64,000 nucleotides of DNA from Aeromicrobium sp. Root344. GTDB taxonomy: Bacteria > Actinomycetota > Actinomycetes > Propionibacteriales > Nocardioidaceae. The translations under genes and the position numbers were made by a program. Every line of letters begins with the position of its first letter. Position 1 is the stretch's first letter. Where the stretch lies: the NCBI RefSeq assembly GCF_001425755.1, contig NZ_LMDH01000001.1, positions 2,325,584 to 2,389,583 on the forward strand. The letters are read 5' to 3'. The notes below the pieces were generated by a model, which saw only the letters and a program-made list of their open reading frames with translations, was not told the DNA's origin and did no database searches. Positions 1 through 11,320 of the stretch are shown here, one piece after another.

Positions 1-748
1 CGCCGTCGAGCAGGCGAGCGAGCCCGAACTCGATCTCGTCACCTGCGGAGCGCTCGAACGCTCCGGACTCCCAGATCGCGGTCATGGTGGGGAACCGCTC
101 ACGCGAGTAGTAGGTGCCCCAGAAGCTGCTGCGGGAGTCCCAGTACTCGTCGGCCGTGACGCCGGTGTTGGACGACATGCTCGTGTCGGTGATGAGGCTG
201 CGAGCCACCCCGAAGACGTGTGACTCGACCAGGCCCGCCACCCGGGCGACCTCCTCATAGGGGAGTCCGGTCAGCAGGACCGCGCGATAGAGGTCCTCCT
301 GCGCGTCGAGCACGTGAGGGCCCAGGGGCATCCGCCACAGGTTGGCCCGGATCAGCCACGGATACAGCTGGTACATCGACCACGCCTCGCGAGCGTGCAG
401 CTCGACCTGGTCACGCCAGGGCAGTGACCTGTCCGGAAGCCTGCGGGCGGCCCAGGCCCGGTCGACCATCAGCTCGAACAGCTCGTCGCGCCCGGGGACG
501 TACGTGTAGAGGCTCATCGCGCCGACCCCGAGGTGTGCTGCGACGTTGCGCATCGAGAGCTTGTCGACCCCGTCGGCAGCTGCGACGGCCATGCCGGCCT
601 CGATGACCTGGTCGAGGGTCAGCTTCTGCTTGGGGCCGCGGCCGGCGGGCGCAGGCGGGTCCCACAACAGCCTGATCATGTGCCGCCCCTCGGGGGTGCC
701 CCAGGTCAGCGGGTCGGTGTCGGGGACCGTCGGTCGTTCGTCGTTCAT
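1..748 (-). CDS. TetR-family transcriptional regulator, C-terminus cut by window edge
   Basis: About 249 codons are visible from the ATG at 748; the gene runs off the left edge, so its C-terminal end is missing. The N-terminal helix-turn-helix (about residues 40-85, with LSMRNVAAHLGVGAMSLYTYV) is typical of TetR, and the tryptophan/tyrosine-rich middle resembles the TetR_C ligand domain of drug-responsive members. It is divergent from an ABC exporter starting at 842, and the 93-bp gap holds a palindrome overlapping a -10. It probably represses that exporter and possibly itself. The family is clear; the target and ligand are inferred. Confidence 0.85.
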   Translation of the reverse strand, partial: MNDERPTVPDTDPLTWGTPEGRHMIRLLWDPPAPAGRGPKQKLTLDQVIEAGMAVAAADGVDKLSMRNVAAHLGVGAMSLYTYVPGRDELFELMVDRAWAARRLPDRSLPWRDQVELHAREAWSMYQLYPWLIRANLWRMPLGPHVLDAQEDLYRAVLLTGLPYEEVARVAGLVESHVFGVARSLITDTSMSSNTGVTADEYWDSRSSFWGTYYSRERFPTMTAIWESGAFERSAGDEIEFGLARLLDG

Positions 749-784
749 GGATGTCCTTCTGCGGGTCACGTTCTTGTCACACCG

Positions 785-800
785 TACACCGTATGATGTA
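785..800. promoter_or_regulatory. Candidate TetR operator over the exporter promoter
   Basis: An imperfect palindrome TACA-N8-TGTA contains TATGAT (792-797), a good -10 for the ABC genes. A second near-palindrome, GTACGACGTAC, lies at about 816-826. The position between the regulator and its divergent exporter supports an operator role; binding is inferred. Confidence 0.4.
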
Positions 801-841
801 ATGGTCAGGAACTCAGTACGACGTACGGAAAAGGGACCCAC

Positions 842-1804
842 ATGATTCACACACAACAGCTCACCCGGACCTTCGAGTCCGGCAAGGAGACGGTCGAGGC
901 GGTGCGCGGGATCGACCTGGACGTCGCCGAGGGCGAGCTCGTCGCCTTCCTCGGCCCCAACGGCGCTGGCAAGTCGACGACGCTGCGCATGCTCACGAGC
1001 CTGCTGCCGCCCACCTCCGGCACGGCGACGGTCGCAGGTGTCGATGTCACGGCCGACCCGGCGGGCGTACGCAGCCGCATCGGCTACATCGGGCAGAAGG
1101 ACGGCGCCGGGCACAACTACCGCGTGTGGGACGAGCTGCTGATGCAGGGCCGCTTCTACGGGCTCGACAAGCAGCGAGCCACGGCGCGGGCCGACGAGCT
1201 GCTCGGCACGCTGGACCTCGAGGGCATGAAGATGCGCAAGGTCAGCACCCTGTCGGGCGGCCAGAAGCGGCGGCTCGACATCGCGCTCGGGCTGATCCAC
1301 GAGCCCGCCCTGCTGTTCCTCGACGAGCCGTCGACCGGCATGGACCCGCAGAACCGGGCCAACCTCTGGGACCACATCCTGCGCCTGCGCGAGGAGTTCG
1401 GCACCACGATCGTGCTGACGACGCACTACCTCGAGGAGGCCGACACGATGGCCGAGCGAGTCGTGGTGATCGACCACGGCAGGATCATCGCCGACGACAC
1501 GGCCCAGTCGCTCAAGGCCGAGCAGGCCGGCGACCGGATCACCGTGACGGTCGGTGCCGACGACCTGCCGACGGCCCGTGAGGTCGTCGCCCAGGCCGGC
1601 ACGGAGGTCCAGGAGGTGTCGGCCGACGGTGGCACGGCGATCTCGTTCCGTGTCGATGCCGGTCCGGTCGCCCTGCCGCGGGTCCTGCACACCCTCGGCG
1701 ACAAGGGCGTGGCCGTCAACGCGGCGACGCTCAAGCAGCCCACCCTCGACGACGTCTTCCTCAACCTCACCGGACGCAGCCTGCGCGAAGGAGCAGAAGC
1801 ATGA
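842..1804 (+). CDS. ABC transporter ATP-binding protein, DrrA-type drug exporter
   Basis: 320 aa. Walker A GPNGAGKST is at about residues 38-46, the signature LSGGQKRRLDIA near 140, and Walker B LLFLDEPSTGMDP near 160. The last 100 residues form the C-terminal extension usual in DrrA/ABC-2 exporters. A purine-rich ribosome site (AAAAGGGA) lies about 6 nt before the ATG. The stop overlaps the permease start (ATGA), so the two are translationally coupled. It would power export of a hydrophobic compound from the cytoplasmic face of the membrane. The substrate cannot be read from the sequence; the divergent TetR gene suggests an inducible drug-type efflux pump. Confidence 0.92.
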   Translation: MIHTQQLTRTFESGKETVEAVRGIDLDVAEGELVAFLGPNGAGKSTTLRMLTSLLPPTSGTATVAGVDVTADPAGVRSRIGYIGQKDGAGHNYRVWDELLMQGRFYGLDKQRATARADELLGTLDLEGMKMRKVSTLSGGQKRRLDIALGLIHEPALLFLDEPSTGMDPQNRANLWDHILRLREEFGTTIVLTTHYLEEADTMAERVVVIDHGRIIADDTAQSLKAEQAGDRITVTVGADDLPTAREVVAQAGTEVQEVSADGGTAISFRVDAGPVALPRVLHTLGDKGVAVNAATLKQPTLDDVFLNLTGRSLREGAEA

Positions 1805-2610
1805 GCACCATCCTCGATTCCGCCGCCACCTCGGCACGCATCGCCCACCGTTCCGTCCTGGGCGACATCAAGGCCGTCTGGACGCGTGAGACGCTCACGA
1901 TCCTGCGCGACCCGTTCTCGCTGGTCTTCTCGCTGATCCAGCCGTTGGTGTTCCTCGGCCTGTTCGCACCGCTGCTGGCCGGCGTGGCCGACGACGGTCT
2001 GGGCTTCGGCTCGACACTGCAGTTCTTCCTGCCCGGTGTCGTCGTGATGATCACGATGTTCGGCACGTCGATGACCGGCGCCAACCTGCAGTTCGAGATC
2101 ATGACTGGAGCGTTCGAGCGGATCCTCGCGACGCCGCTCGCCCGTCAGGCGCTGCTGATCGGCCGGGCACTCAAGGAGCTGACTCCGCTCGTCGTGCAGG
2201 CCCTGATCATCACGCTGGTCGCGGTGCCGTTCGGCTTCGACCTCCACCCGGCGCACATCGTCGTCGGCCTGCTGATCCTCGGGGTGTTCGGCGTCGGCGT
2301 CGGTGCCCTCTCGTACGCCCTCGCGATCGCGACTCGCAAGAACGAGTGGGCGTTCTGGGCGGTGCAGCAGTCGTTGCTGTTCCCGCTGCTGATCCTTTCG
2401 GGCATGATGCTCCCGCTCGAGACCGGGCCGGACTGGATGCAGGCCCTGTCGAAGGTCAACCCGCTGACCTACATCGTGGACGCCGAGCGCGTGCTGTTCG
2501 CCGGGACGTTCGACGACAGCGCGGTGGTCTACGGGATCGTCGCGGCGATGGTGACCTGCGCAGCCGGCCTCTGGGTCGGCGTCCGCACCGTCACCAAGAG
2601 CATCCTGTAG
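1801..2610 (+). CDS. ABC-2 type permease, DrrB-type
   Basis: 269 aa with an N-terminal cytoplasmic stretch (WTRETLTILRDPFSLVFSL) and about six predicted membrane helices. The layout and length match DrrB-like ABC-2 permeases. It starts in the ATGA overlap with the ATPase gene, so the two form one exporter. The 121 bases after it, up to the convergent citrate synthase gene, show no gene or clear terminator. The substrate is unknown. Confidence 0.9.
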   Translation: MSTILDSAATSARIAHRSVLGDIKAVWTRETLTILRDPFSLVFSLIQPLVFLGLFAPLLAGVADDGLGFGSTLQFFLPGVVVMITMFGTSMTGANLQFEIMTGAFERILATPLARQALLIGRALKELTPLVVQALIITLVAVPFGFDLHPAHIVVGLLILGVFGVGVGALSYALAIATRKNEWAFWAVQQSLLFPLLILSGMMLPLETGPDWMQALSKVNPLTYIVDAERVLFAGTFDDSAVVYGIVAAMVTCAAGLWVGVRTVTKSIL

Positions 2611-2731
2611 TCAGGCGCTGCCAGTGGCGGTGCGTGAGTTGGCTTTCCGGAGGTTGGAAGGGCGACTCGCGCACCGCTCGCTGGCGGGATGGGCGATCAA
2701 GTCACCGCCCCAAATCGGCCTTGCAGGCGCG

Positions 2732-3835
2732 TCACTGCGCCCAAGCGCTGTCCCAACCTTCTACCTCGTCGGCGCGGCGTGAGGCCGGGCCGGTGTAGAT
2801 CGCGGAGGGCCGGATCAGGCGGCCGGTGCGCTTCTGCTCCAGGATGTGCGCGCTCCAGCCGGCCGTGCGGGCCGACGTGAACATCGCGGTGAACATGTGC
2901 GGGGGGACCTCGGCGTAGTCGAGGACGATCGCGGCCCAGAACTCGACGTTGGTCTCGAGCACACGGTCGGGGCGACGCTCGCGGAGCTCCTTGAGCGCGG
3001 CCTCCTCGAGCGCGACGGCCACCTCGGCGCGAGGCGCGTTGAGCTCCTTGGCCGTCCGTCGCAACGTGCGTGCACGCGGGTCCTCGGCACGGTAGACGCG
3101 GTGGCCGAAGCCCATGAGCCGCTCACCGCTGTCGAGCAGCCCCTTGACGTACGCCGTGGCGTCGCCGGACTTCTCGACCTCTTCGATCATCGTCAGCACG
3201 CGGGCCGGGGCACCGCCGTGCAGCGGACCGGACATCGCGCCGACGGCACCCGACAGGGCGGCGGCGGCATCGGCGCCGGTGGAGGCGATGACGCGTGCGG
3301 TGAACGTCGAGGCGTTCATGCCGTGCTCAGCGGCGGACACCCAGTAGGCGTCGATGGCCTTGGCGTGGTTGGGGTTGACCTCGCCGCGCCAGCGGGTCAG
3401 GAAGCGCTCGGTGATCGTGGAGCACTTGTCGATCTCGGACTGCGACACCATCGGCTGGCCGACGCCGCGCGCGGCCTGGGCGACATAGGAAAGGACCATG
3501 ACCGCAGCGCGGGCAAGGTCCTCTCGAGCCTGGACATCGTCGATGTCATAGAGCTGCTTCATGCCCCACGCGGGAGCGGTCAGCGCGATCGCGCTCTGTA
3601 CGTCGGCGCGGATGTCGCCGGAGTGGACGGGGATCGGGAACGGCTCGGCCGGCGGGAGGCCGGGTTCGTAGGCGCCGTCGACCAGCAGTCCCCAGATCTT
3701 CTCGAACGGCACGCGGCCGACGAGGTCGTCGATGTCGACACCGCGATAGCGCAGTGCGGACCCTTCTTTGTCGGGTTCGGCGATCTCGCTCTCGAACGCT
3801 ACGACGCCTTCAAGTCCGTGGTGCACTTCAGTCAT
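2732..3835 (-). CDS. citA: Citrate synthase (CitA/type II-like)
   Basis: 367 aa. It condenses oxaloacetate with acetyl-CoA at the entry to the TCA cycle. Family marks include RYRGVDI near the N-terminus, the catalytic-histidine motif PLHGGAP, the GFGHRVYR block and an arginine-rich C-terminal block (RLIRPSAIYTGP). The chosen ATG (MTEVHHGLEG) lies 7 nt after a CAGAAT hexamer, so the mRNA may be leaderless. It is divergent from pdxH, an arrangement also known in Streptomyces. A 2-methylcitrate synthase activity cannot be excluded from sequence. The same open frame extends far upstream, but only this part is protein-like. Confidence 0.9.
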   Translation of the reverse strand: MTEVHHGLEGVVAFESEIAEPDKEGSALRYRGVDIDDLVGRVPFEKIWGLLVDGAYEPGLPPAEPFPIPVHSGDIRADVQSAIALTAPAWGMKQLYDIDDVQAREDLARAAVMVLSYVAQAARGVGQPMVSQSEIDKCSTITERFLTRWRGEVNPNHAKAIDAYWVSAAEHGMNASTFTARVIASTGADAAAALSGAVGAMSGPLHGGAPARVLTMIEEVEKSGDATAYVKGLLDSGERLMGFGHRVYRAEDPRARTLRRTAKELNAPRAEVAVALEEAALKELRERRPDRVLETNVEFWAAIVLDYAEVPPHMFTAMFTSARTAGWSAHILEQKRTGRLIRPSAIYTGPASRRADEVEGWDSAWAQ

Positions 3836-3842
3836 ACCTTGC

Positions 3843-3865
3843 ATTCTGCCTTGCGTCGTTACCGT
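3843..3865. promoter_or_regulatory. Divergent leaderless -10 elements for citA and pdxH
   Basis: On the minus strand CAGAAT (3848-3843) precedes the citA ATG by 7 nt. On the plus strand TACCGT (3860-3865) precedes the pdxH ATG by 6 nt. Such spacing would place transcription starts at or next to the start codons. Inferred from position only. Confidence 0.45.
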
Positions 3866-3871
3866 GGAGTC

Positions 3872-4516
3872 ATGGAGACCCCTGATTTGGCGCGGATGCG
3901 TGAGGAGTACGCCCGCGAAGGCCTCGACGAGGCGGCCTCCGGCGATGATCCGCTGGCATTGCTGGGTCGGTGGCTCAACGAGGCCATCGACGCCGGCCTG
4001 CACGAGCCCAACGCCATGGCGCTCGCGACCGCGACGACTGATGGCCGTCCGTCGGTGCGCATCGTGCTGCTCAAGGGTCTGGACGATCGGGGGCTGACGT
4101 TCTTCACGGGCTACGAGTCGCGCAAGGGCGTCGAGCTCGAGGTCAACCCTCGTGCGGCAGCGGTGATGCTGTGGCATCCGTTGCAGCGACAGGTGCGCGT
4201 CGAGGGCCGGGTGACCCGCATCGACGAGGCCGAGTCGGACGCCTACTTCCTGTCCAGGCCGCGCGGCTCGCAGGTCGGCGCCGTCGCCTCGCCGCAGTCC
4301 CGCACGATCCCGAATCGCGAGGTGCTGGAGCGGCGGGTCGCCGAGGTCGAGCGGGTCTTCGAGGGCCAGGAGGTCGTACGCCCGCCGGTCTGGGGCGGCT
4401 ATCGGATCGCGCTCGACTCGGTGGAGTTCTGGCAGGGCCGGCAGAGCCGTCTGCACGACCGCCTGCGCTACCTCCGCCAGGGCGACGGCTGGCGGCGGGA
4501 CCGCCTGGCGCCTTAG
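3872..4516 (+). CDS. pdxH: Pyridoxamine 5'-phosphate oxidase
   Basis: 214 aa, normal for PdxH. This FMN enzyme oxidises pyridoxine or pyridoxamine phosphate to pyridoxal phosphate (vitamin B6 synthesis and salvage). Typical blocks are NAMALATAT, RIVLLKG (FMN phosphate contact), FFTGYESRKG, SRPRGSQVGA-ASPQS and the C-terminal VEFWQGRQSRLHDR...WRRDRLAP. The ATG at 3872 fits the family N-terminus. The stop codon overlaps the convergent rmlCD stop in the tetranucleotide TTAG. Confidence 0.96.
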   Translation: METPDLARMREEYAREGLDEAASGDDPLALLGRWLNEAIDAGLHEPNAMALATATTDGRPSVRIVLLKGLDDRGLTFFTGYESRKGVELEVNPRAAAVMLWHPLQRQVRVEGRVTRIDEAESDAYFLSRPRGSQVGAVASPQSRTIPNREVLERRVAEVERVFEGQEVVRPPVWGGYRIALDSVEFWQGRQSRLHDRLRYLRQGDGWRRDRLAP

Positions 4517-5816
4517 GGGGTGCGGGGGGCGAGCGTGCTGTGCCTCGGGCGAGGAGCCAGCTGCTTGTCGGCGCCGTAGGACTCGGTCGACACCCCGATG
4601 ACGTCGTCGGCGCTGCGGCCCTCGGCGACGAACACCTCGCGGGCGATGTCGGCCCACGACCGGGGCTCGCCGCCGCCGGTGATGTGGTGGATGCCGTACG
4701 GGGCTCCGGACGACAGCAGCCCGGCGATCCCGTCTGCCAGCTCGCGGGCTGTCGTGAGCCGGCCGAGCTGGTCGTCGACGACCTGGGGGCGTACGCCGTC
4801 GCGGGCGAGCCGCTGCATCGTGGCGACGAAGTTGGCACCGTCGCCGACGACCCAGCTCGTCCGCACGACGTAGTGCTGGGGCACCGTCGAGGTCACCGCC
4901 TCGCCGGCCGCCTTGGTCTGCCCGTAGACACCGAGCGGGGAGACCGGCTCGTCGACGGTGTGCTCTGCCTCGGTGCCGTCGAAGACGTAGTCGGACGAGA
5001 TCGTCACGAGCGTGAGCCGGTGCTGGATCGCGATCCTTGCGAGCGCGGCGACAGCGGTGACGTTCACAGCCCACGCCTCGCGACGTCCCTCGGGTGTCTC
5101 CGCGGCGTCGACCGCCGTGTAGGCCGCCGCGTTGATGATCGTGTCGACGTCGTCCCAGCGCACGCGGTCGTACGTCGAGGGGTCCGCCAGATCGAGGTCC
5201 GTACGCGTCAGGGCGAGCGCGTCGGGCAGGACTTCGCGGAGTGCGCGGCCCAGCTGGCCGTCGGCGCCGAGGATCACCGTGCGGCGCGGCGGCACCGGGA
5301 CGACGTCGGCGAGGCGTGGGTGGTCGCGATCCTTCTCGGAGATCTCGACGAGCGGCAGGGGCCACGGGATGTTGACGGTCTCGTCGGCGAGGTTGAGGTT
5401 GGCGTACTCGGCGTCGGCGCTCCAGTGCGCGTTGACGAGGTAGGAGTAGGCCGTGCCGTCCTCGAGCGTCTGATAGCTGTTGGCCACGCCACGAGGCACG
5501 AAGACTGCCGTGCCGGGGTCGAGCTCCGCCGTGTGGGTGGCGCCGAACGACTCGCCGGCCCGCAGGTCGACCCAGGCGGCGAACACGCGACCCGTGGCGA
5601 CCGACACCAGCTTGTCCCACGGCTCGGCGTGGATGCCGCGCGTGGTGCCGGCCGCGGTGTTGAACGCGACGTTGTGCTGCACCGGGCCGAAGTCGGGCAG
5701 CCCGGCCTCGACCATCCTGGCGCGCTGCCAGTTCTCCTTGAACCAGCCCCGGCCGTCGGCGTGCACCGTGAGGCGTACGACCAGCAGCCCCGGGATCGGG
5801 GTGAGCTCCACCCCGC

Positions 5817-5820
<4 letters not shown>
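4513..5820 (-). CDS. rmlCD: Bifunctional dTDP-4-dehydrorhamnose 3,5-epimerase / reductase (RmlC-RmlD fusion)
   Basis: 435 aa. Residues about 1-165 are an RmlC cupin epimerase (TRGIHAEPWDKLVSV with the catalytic His; VPRGVANSYQTL). From about residue 170 it is RmlD, with the dinucleotide site GADGQLG and the SDR dyad YGQTK. Together they carry out the last two steps to dTDP-L-rhamnose. The start is a GTG whose last bases overlap the TGA of the upstream gene (GTGA), giving tight coupling. RmlC-RmlD fusions are known in Corynebacteriales relatives. The epimerase-then-reductase order matches the pathway. Confidence 0.93.
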
Positions 5821-8201
<2,381 letters not shown>

Positions 8202-8271
8202 ACGCTCGCTGTTCATCCGGCAGCCACCTGCTCGCAGCCACCGAGTCATGCCGCCCCGTCATCGTGAAGGC

Positions 8272-8937
8272 ATGACAGCAATCGCGCTGACCCTTGCGCT
8301 CGGCCTCGGCCTGGCGTTCGCCGAGTCCGGACTCGGCCTCGGCATCGTGCTGCCCGGCGAGACGGCGATCGTGGTCCTGGCTGCCACGATGGGCTCGCCC
8401 GTGGAGATGGTTGCGCTCGGGATCGTCGTGATGGTCGGCGCCACGTGTGGCGATCACGTCGGCTACCTCCTGGGTCGTCGCTATGGCGACGCACTGCGTG
8501 AGACGAAGGCAGTCAAGCGCCTCGGCGTACGCCACTACGATCGCGCGACCGACTTGCTGCGGCGTCGCGGCGGGCTCGCGGTGTTCGCCACCCGGCTCGT
8601 GCCGATCGTCCGTACCCTCACGCCTGCAGCTGCTGGCGCGTCGGGCCTGGAGTACCGCAGGTTCGCGCCCGCGTCGCTCGCGGGTTCTGCCACGTGGTCC
8701 GCGGCCTACGTCGGCGGCGGCTCGACCGTGGCCGCGGTGACCGCGATGGCGACCGACGCGTTCGGGCGGGCCACCTGGCTGTTGCTGGTGCTGCTCGCAG
8801 TGGGCCTGATCCCGGTGCTGATCGTTCGCACCGTCGCGGGCGTACGCCCGGTGTCTGCCGCACCGGACGTGGCGTCCCTCGAGCTCGCTGCCCGGCGGTC
8901 GAGGTTCTCGCCGCTGGTCAGCGACCTCCAGCACTAG
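8272..8937 (+). CDS. DedA-family membrane protein
   Basis: 221 aa from the ATG at 8272; an in-frame ATG at 8248 is an alternative. DedA marks are the N-terminal amphipathic entry followed by LPGETAIVVLAA, the loop GDHVGYLLGRRYG and the arginine motif FATRLVPIVRTLTPAAAG. DedA proteins are integral membrane proteins linked to phospholipid translocation and envelope stability. It follows rmlA by 70 bp on the same strand and may share its transcript. The stop overlaps the convergent gene's stop in CTAG. Confidence 0.85.
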   Translation: MTAIALTLALGLGLAFAESGLGLGIVLPGETAIVVLAATMGSPVEMVALGIVVMVGATCGDHVGYLLGRRYGDALRETKAVKRLGVRHYDRATDLLRRRGGLAVFATRLVPIVRTLTPAAAGASGLEYRRFAPASLAGSATWSAAYVGGGSTVAAVTAMATDAFGRATWLLLVLLAVGLIPVLIVRTVAGVRPVSAAPDVASLELAARRSRFSPLVSDLQH

Positions 8938-9227
8938 AGAATCAGCAGACCGGCCACGACCGCGGGGATCGCGCCGAGCAGGATCCACGGTGCGAACGCC
9001 GGTCGACGGTGGACCAGCCGGATCGCACCGAGCGCCACGATCCCGATGATCGCCATGACGACGAGCAGGATCGTGCCGTCGCTCCGGCGGCCGTCGTCCA
9101 CGATGCTGCGGATCACGGCGATCAGCGCGCCGATGGGGAACGACGAGACGGCGAGGATCAGGAACGACACGACCCACCGCTGCACCTGCTCGGTCGTGAG
9201 CTCGCGGCGTACGCGCGTCCGGGACAT
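8934..9227 (-). CDS. Small membrane protein, function unknown
   Basis: 97 aa from the ATG at 9227. A charged N-terminus (MSRTRVRRELTTEQVQRW) is followed by three hydrophobic segments at about residues 20-40, 50-65 and 75-97, so a three-helix membrane protein is likely. No family is recognised. It lies downstream of the MFS gene on the same strand with a 44-bp gap and ends in the CTAG shared with the DedA stop. Confidence 0.65.
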   Translation of the reverse strand: MSRTRVRRELTTEQVQRWVVSFLILAVSSFPIGALIAVIRSIVDDGRRSDGTILLVVMAIIGIVALGAIRLVHRRPAFAPWILLGAIPAVVAGLLIL

Positions 9228-9271
9228 GAGCACAGTATGTTGCCGGCCGTCCGTGGCCGGTGCGGTGGTCG

Positions 9272-10558
9272 TCAGTCGCGTACGGGTCGGCTGATGCGGT
9301 AGCGGACGAACGAGGGCACCGCGAGCGAGGCGACCACGACGCCGACGACGACGAGGACCCCGCCACCGGCCGATGCCGCCGCCGTGCCGACCGCGGCAGC
9401 GGTGGCCCCGTGCAGGGTGTCGGCGATGCGCGGACCGCCGGCGACGACGACGATGAAGACTCCTTGCAGGCGGCCCCGCACGGCATCGTCCGCGGCAGAC
9501 TGGAGCATGCTGCTCCGGAACGCCGCCGAAGCGGTGTCGGCGGCGCCACCGATCACGAGCATCAGGAGCGCGACGACCAGCATGGGGGTGCGCCAGTGGT
9601 CGGCGAGGCCCACGCCGGTGCCGAAGCCGACCATCGCCAGGCCCCAGATGAGGATGCAGACGACGACGGCCCGACCCTGCCGCTCGACACGGGAGACCCA
9701 CCCGCTGAAGATGCCGCCGATGACGGCTCCGGCAGGGATCGCGGCGAACAGCAGGGCGAAGACCAGGCCGCCGCTGTCGGGTCCGCCGAAGTCGAGGTGG
9801 GCGATCTCGGGAAACAGCGCCCGCGGCATGCCGAAGACCATCGCGATGAGGTCGACGACGAACGACATCAGCAGCACGGGCTGCGTGCGCAGATAGGTGA
9901 AGCCCTCGATGACGGCCTTGATCCCCGGCACCCCGGCCGCCGCGTCGAGCACCGGAAGGCGCGGCAGCCGGACGACGGCGCTGAGCGTGGCGAACAGCGT
10001 GAACGTGTCGATCAGGTACATCCACTCGAACCCGATGACCGGGATCAGGACACCGGCGACCAGCGGCCCCGCGATGGCGCCGGCCATCATGACCGTGGTG
10101 TTGAGCGAGTTGGCGGCGGGCAGCAGGGTCAGGTCGAGCAGCTTGGGCAGGACCGCGCTGCGGGTCGGCTGGTTGACGGCGAAGAACGCCTGCTGGACCG
10201 AGAACAGCGCGAGCAGGAGCCACACGTTGGTGTTGCCGGCGGCGGCCTGCAGCCAGAACAGCGCACTGGTGACGATCAGGCCGATCGTCGTGAAGATGAG
10301 GATGGTCCGGCGGTCGAACACGTCCGCGAGCGCACCACCGTAGAGGCCGAACACGATCAGGGGCACGAGCCCGAAGACGCCGGCGAGCCCGACATAGGCC
10401 GAGGAGCCGGTGTCGGCATAGATCTGCGCGGGGACCGCGACGACGGTCAGCTGGGCGCCGACGACCGTGATGATGTTGGCGGTCCAGAGCCTGCGGAAGT
10501 GCTGGTTGCGCAGCGGCCGGGTGTCGGCGAAGAAGTGGGAGAAGGATCGCCGTGCCAC
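9272..10558 (-). CDS. MFS transporter, EntS/enterobactin-exporter-like subfamily
   Basis: 428 aa with about 12 predicted helices. The N-terminus (FRRLWTANIITVVGAQLTVVAVPAQIY) and the motif GGALADVFDRR in the first cytoplasmic loop fit the MFS_3 group that includes EntS. Substrates in this group include siderophores and macrolides; the one here is unknown. The GTG start lies 8 nt after TAGATT (10572-10567), a leaderless arrangement. Confidence 0.85.
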   Translation of the reverse strand: MARRSFSHFFADTRPLRNQHFRRLWTANIITVVGAQLTVVAVPAQIYADTGSSAYVGLAGVFGLVPLIVFGLYGGALADVFDRRTILIFTTIGLIVTSALFWLQAAAGNTNVWLLLALFSVQQAFFAVNQPTRSAVLPKLLDLTLLPAANSLNTTVMMAGAIAGPLVAGVLIPVIGFEWMYLIDTFTLFATLSAVVRLPRLPVLDAAAGVPGIKAVIEGFTYLRTQPVLLMSFVVDLIAMVFGMPRALFPEIAHLDFGGPDSGGLVFALLFAAIPAGAVIGGIFSGWVSRVERQGRAVVVCILIWGLAMVGFGTGVGLADHWRTPMLVVALLMLVIGGAADTASAAFRSSMLQSAADDAVRGRLQGVFIVVVAGGPRIADTLHGATAAAVGTAAASAGGGVLVVVGVVVASLAVPSFVRYRISRPVRD

Positions 10559-10597
10559 GTCAGGACAATCTACGGCACGCTCCCAGCGCGCCTCGGG

Positions 10598-11311
10598 TCA
10601 GGAGAAGGCAGCGATGTCGATCAGGATCCACGTCTGCTCGGCGCGGCCCAGCAGCTCGCCGTCGGCGGTGTAGAGCGCGGTGTCGGCCAGGAACTTGCGC
10701 CCCTCCTGGGACTCGAGGTGGCCGACCGCGAGGCACGGCTCGCCAGCGCGGGGCCGGCGCTCGACCTGCGCCGTCATCCGGCCGAGCACCATGGTGTTGC
10801 GGCTGAAGTCGGCCGCCCAGCCGCCGGGGCAGTCCAGCGCGGCCCAGGTGACCGGCAGGTCGAGGCCGTCCTCGCCGTCGAACGCCTCGTGCGGCGTCCA
10901 GGGCGCGGCGGTCAGGCCGGGCTCGGCGGGGTCGACCGGGCCCGCGAACAGGCGCAGGCCGTCGCCCTCGTCGCGCGCCGTGCCGCACGTGAAGCAGTGG
11001 TCGAACGGGTGGTGGGTGAAGCCCGGGTAGTGCGCCACGCCGGCGGCGGCCTCCTCGGGCGTCGGGCAGGCCGCCACATCACGCGAGAACGCCCCGGGTG
11101 CCGCATCGCCGATCACGGCGCCGCCCGCGGTCAGCAGCCGGACCTGGTCGCCGTCGCGCTCCCAGCTGAGCGGTACGTCCAGCGGCGGCGGGATGCGCAG
11201 GGTCGAGGTGACCGGTCCGTCGCTGTCGACCTCCTGGCCCAGCAGGCCGGCGACATAGCCGCCGTTGCCGGAGTGGAGGGGACCGTTGAACTGCCCGGGA
11301 ATCGTGACCAC
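10598..11311 (-). CDS. Thioesterase-like hot-dog fold protein
   Basis: 237 aa. The block HPFDHCFTCGTARDEGDGLRLF and the later WAALDCPGGWA...RNTMVLGRM resemble actinobacterial acyl-CoA thioesterase-superfamily proteins with tandem hot-dog halves. The N-terminal FNGPLHSGNGGYVAG supports the fold. The substrate is unknown. The GTG start is 6 nt after TAGGGT (11323-11318), which overlaps the stop codon of the upstream photolyase gene on the same strand. Confidence 0.6.
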   Translation of the reverse strand: MVTIPGQFNGPLHSGNGGYVAGLLGQEVDSDGPVTSTLRIPPPLDVPLSWERDGDQVRLLTAGGAVIGDAAPGAFSRDVAACPTPEEAAAGVAHYPGFTHHPFDHCFTCGTARDEGDGLRLFAGPVDPAEPGLTAAPWTPHEAFDGEDGLDLPVTWAALDCPGGWAADFSRNTMVLGRMTAQVERRPRAGEPCLAVGHLESQEGRKFLADTALYTADGELLGRAEQTWILIDIAAFS

Positions 11312-11320
11312 CCGACCACC

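Noticed and set aside
3836..5620. Long minus-strand open frame continuing upstream of citrate synthase
   Set aside because: It is antisense to pdxH and in another frame of rmlCD, with Arg/Pro/Gly-rich composition typical of high-GC shadow frames.
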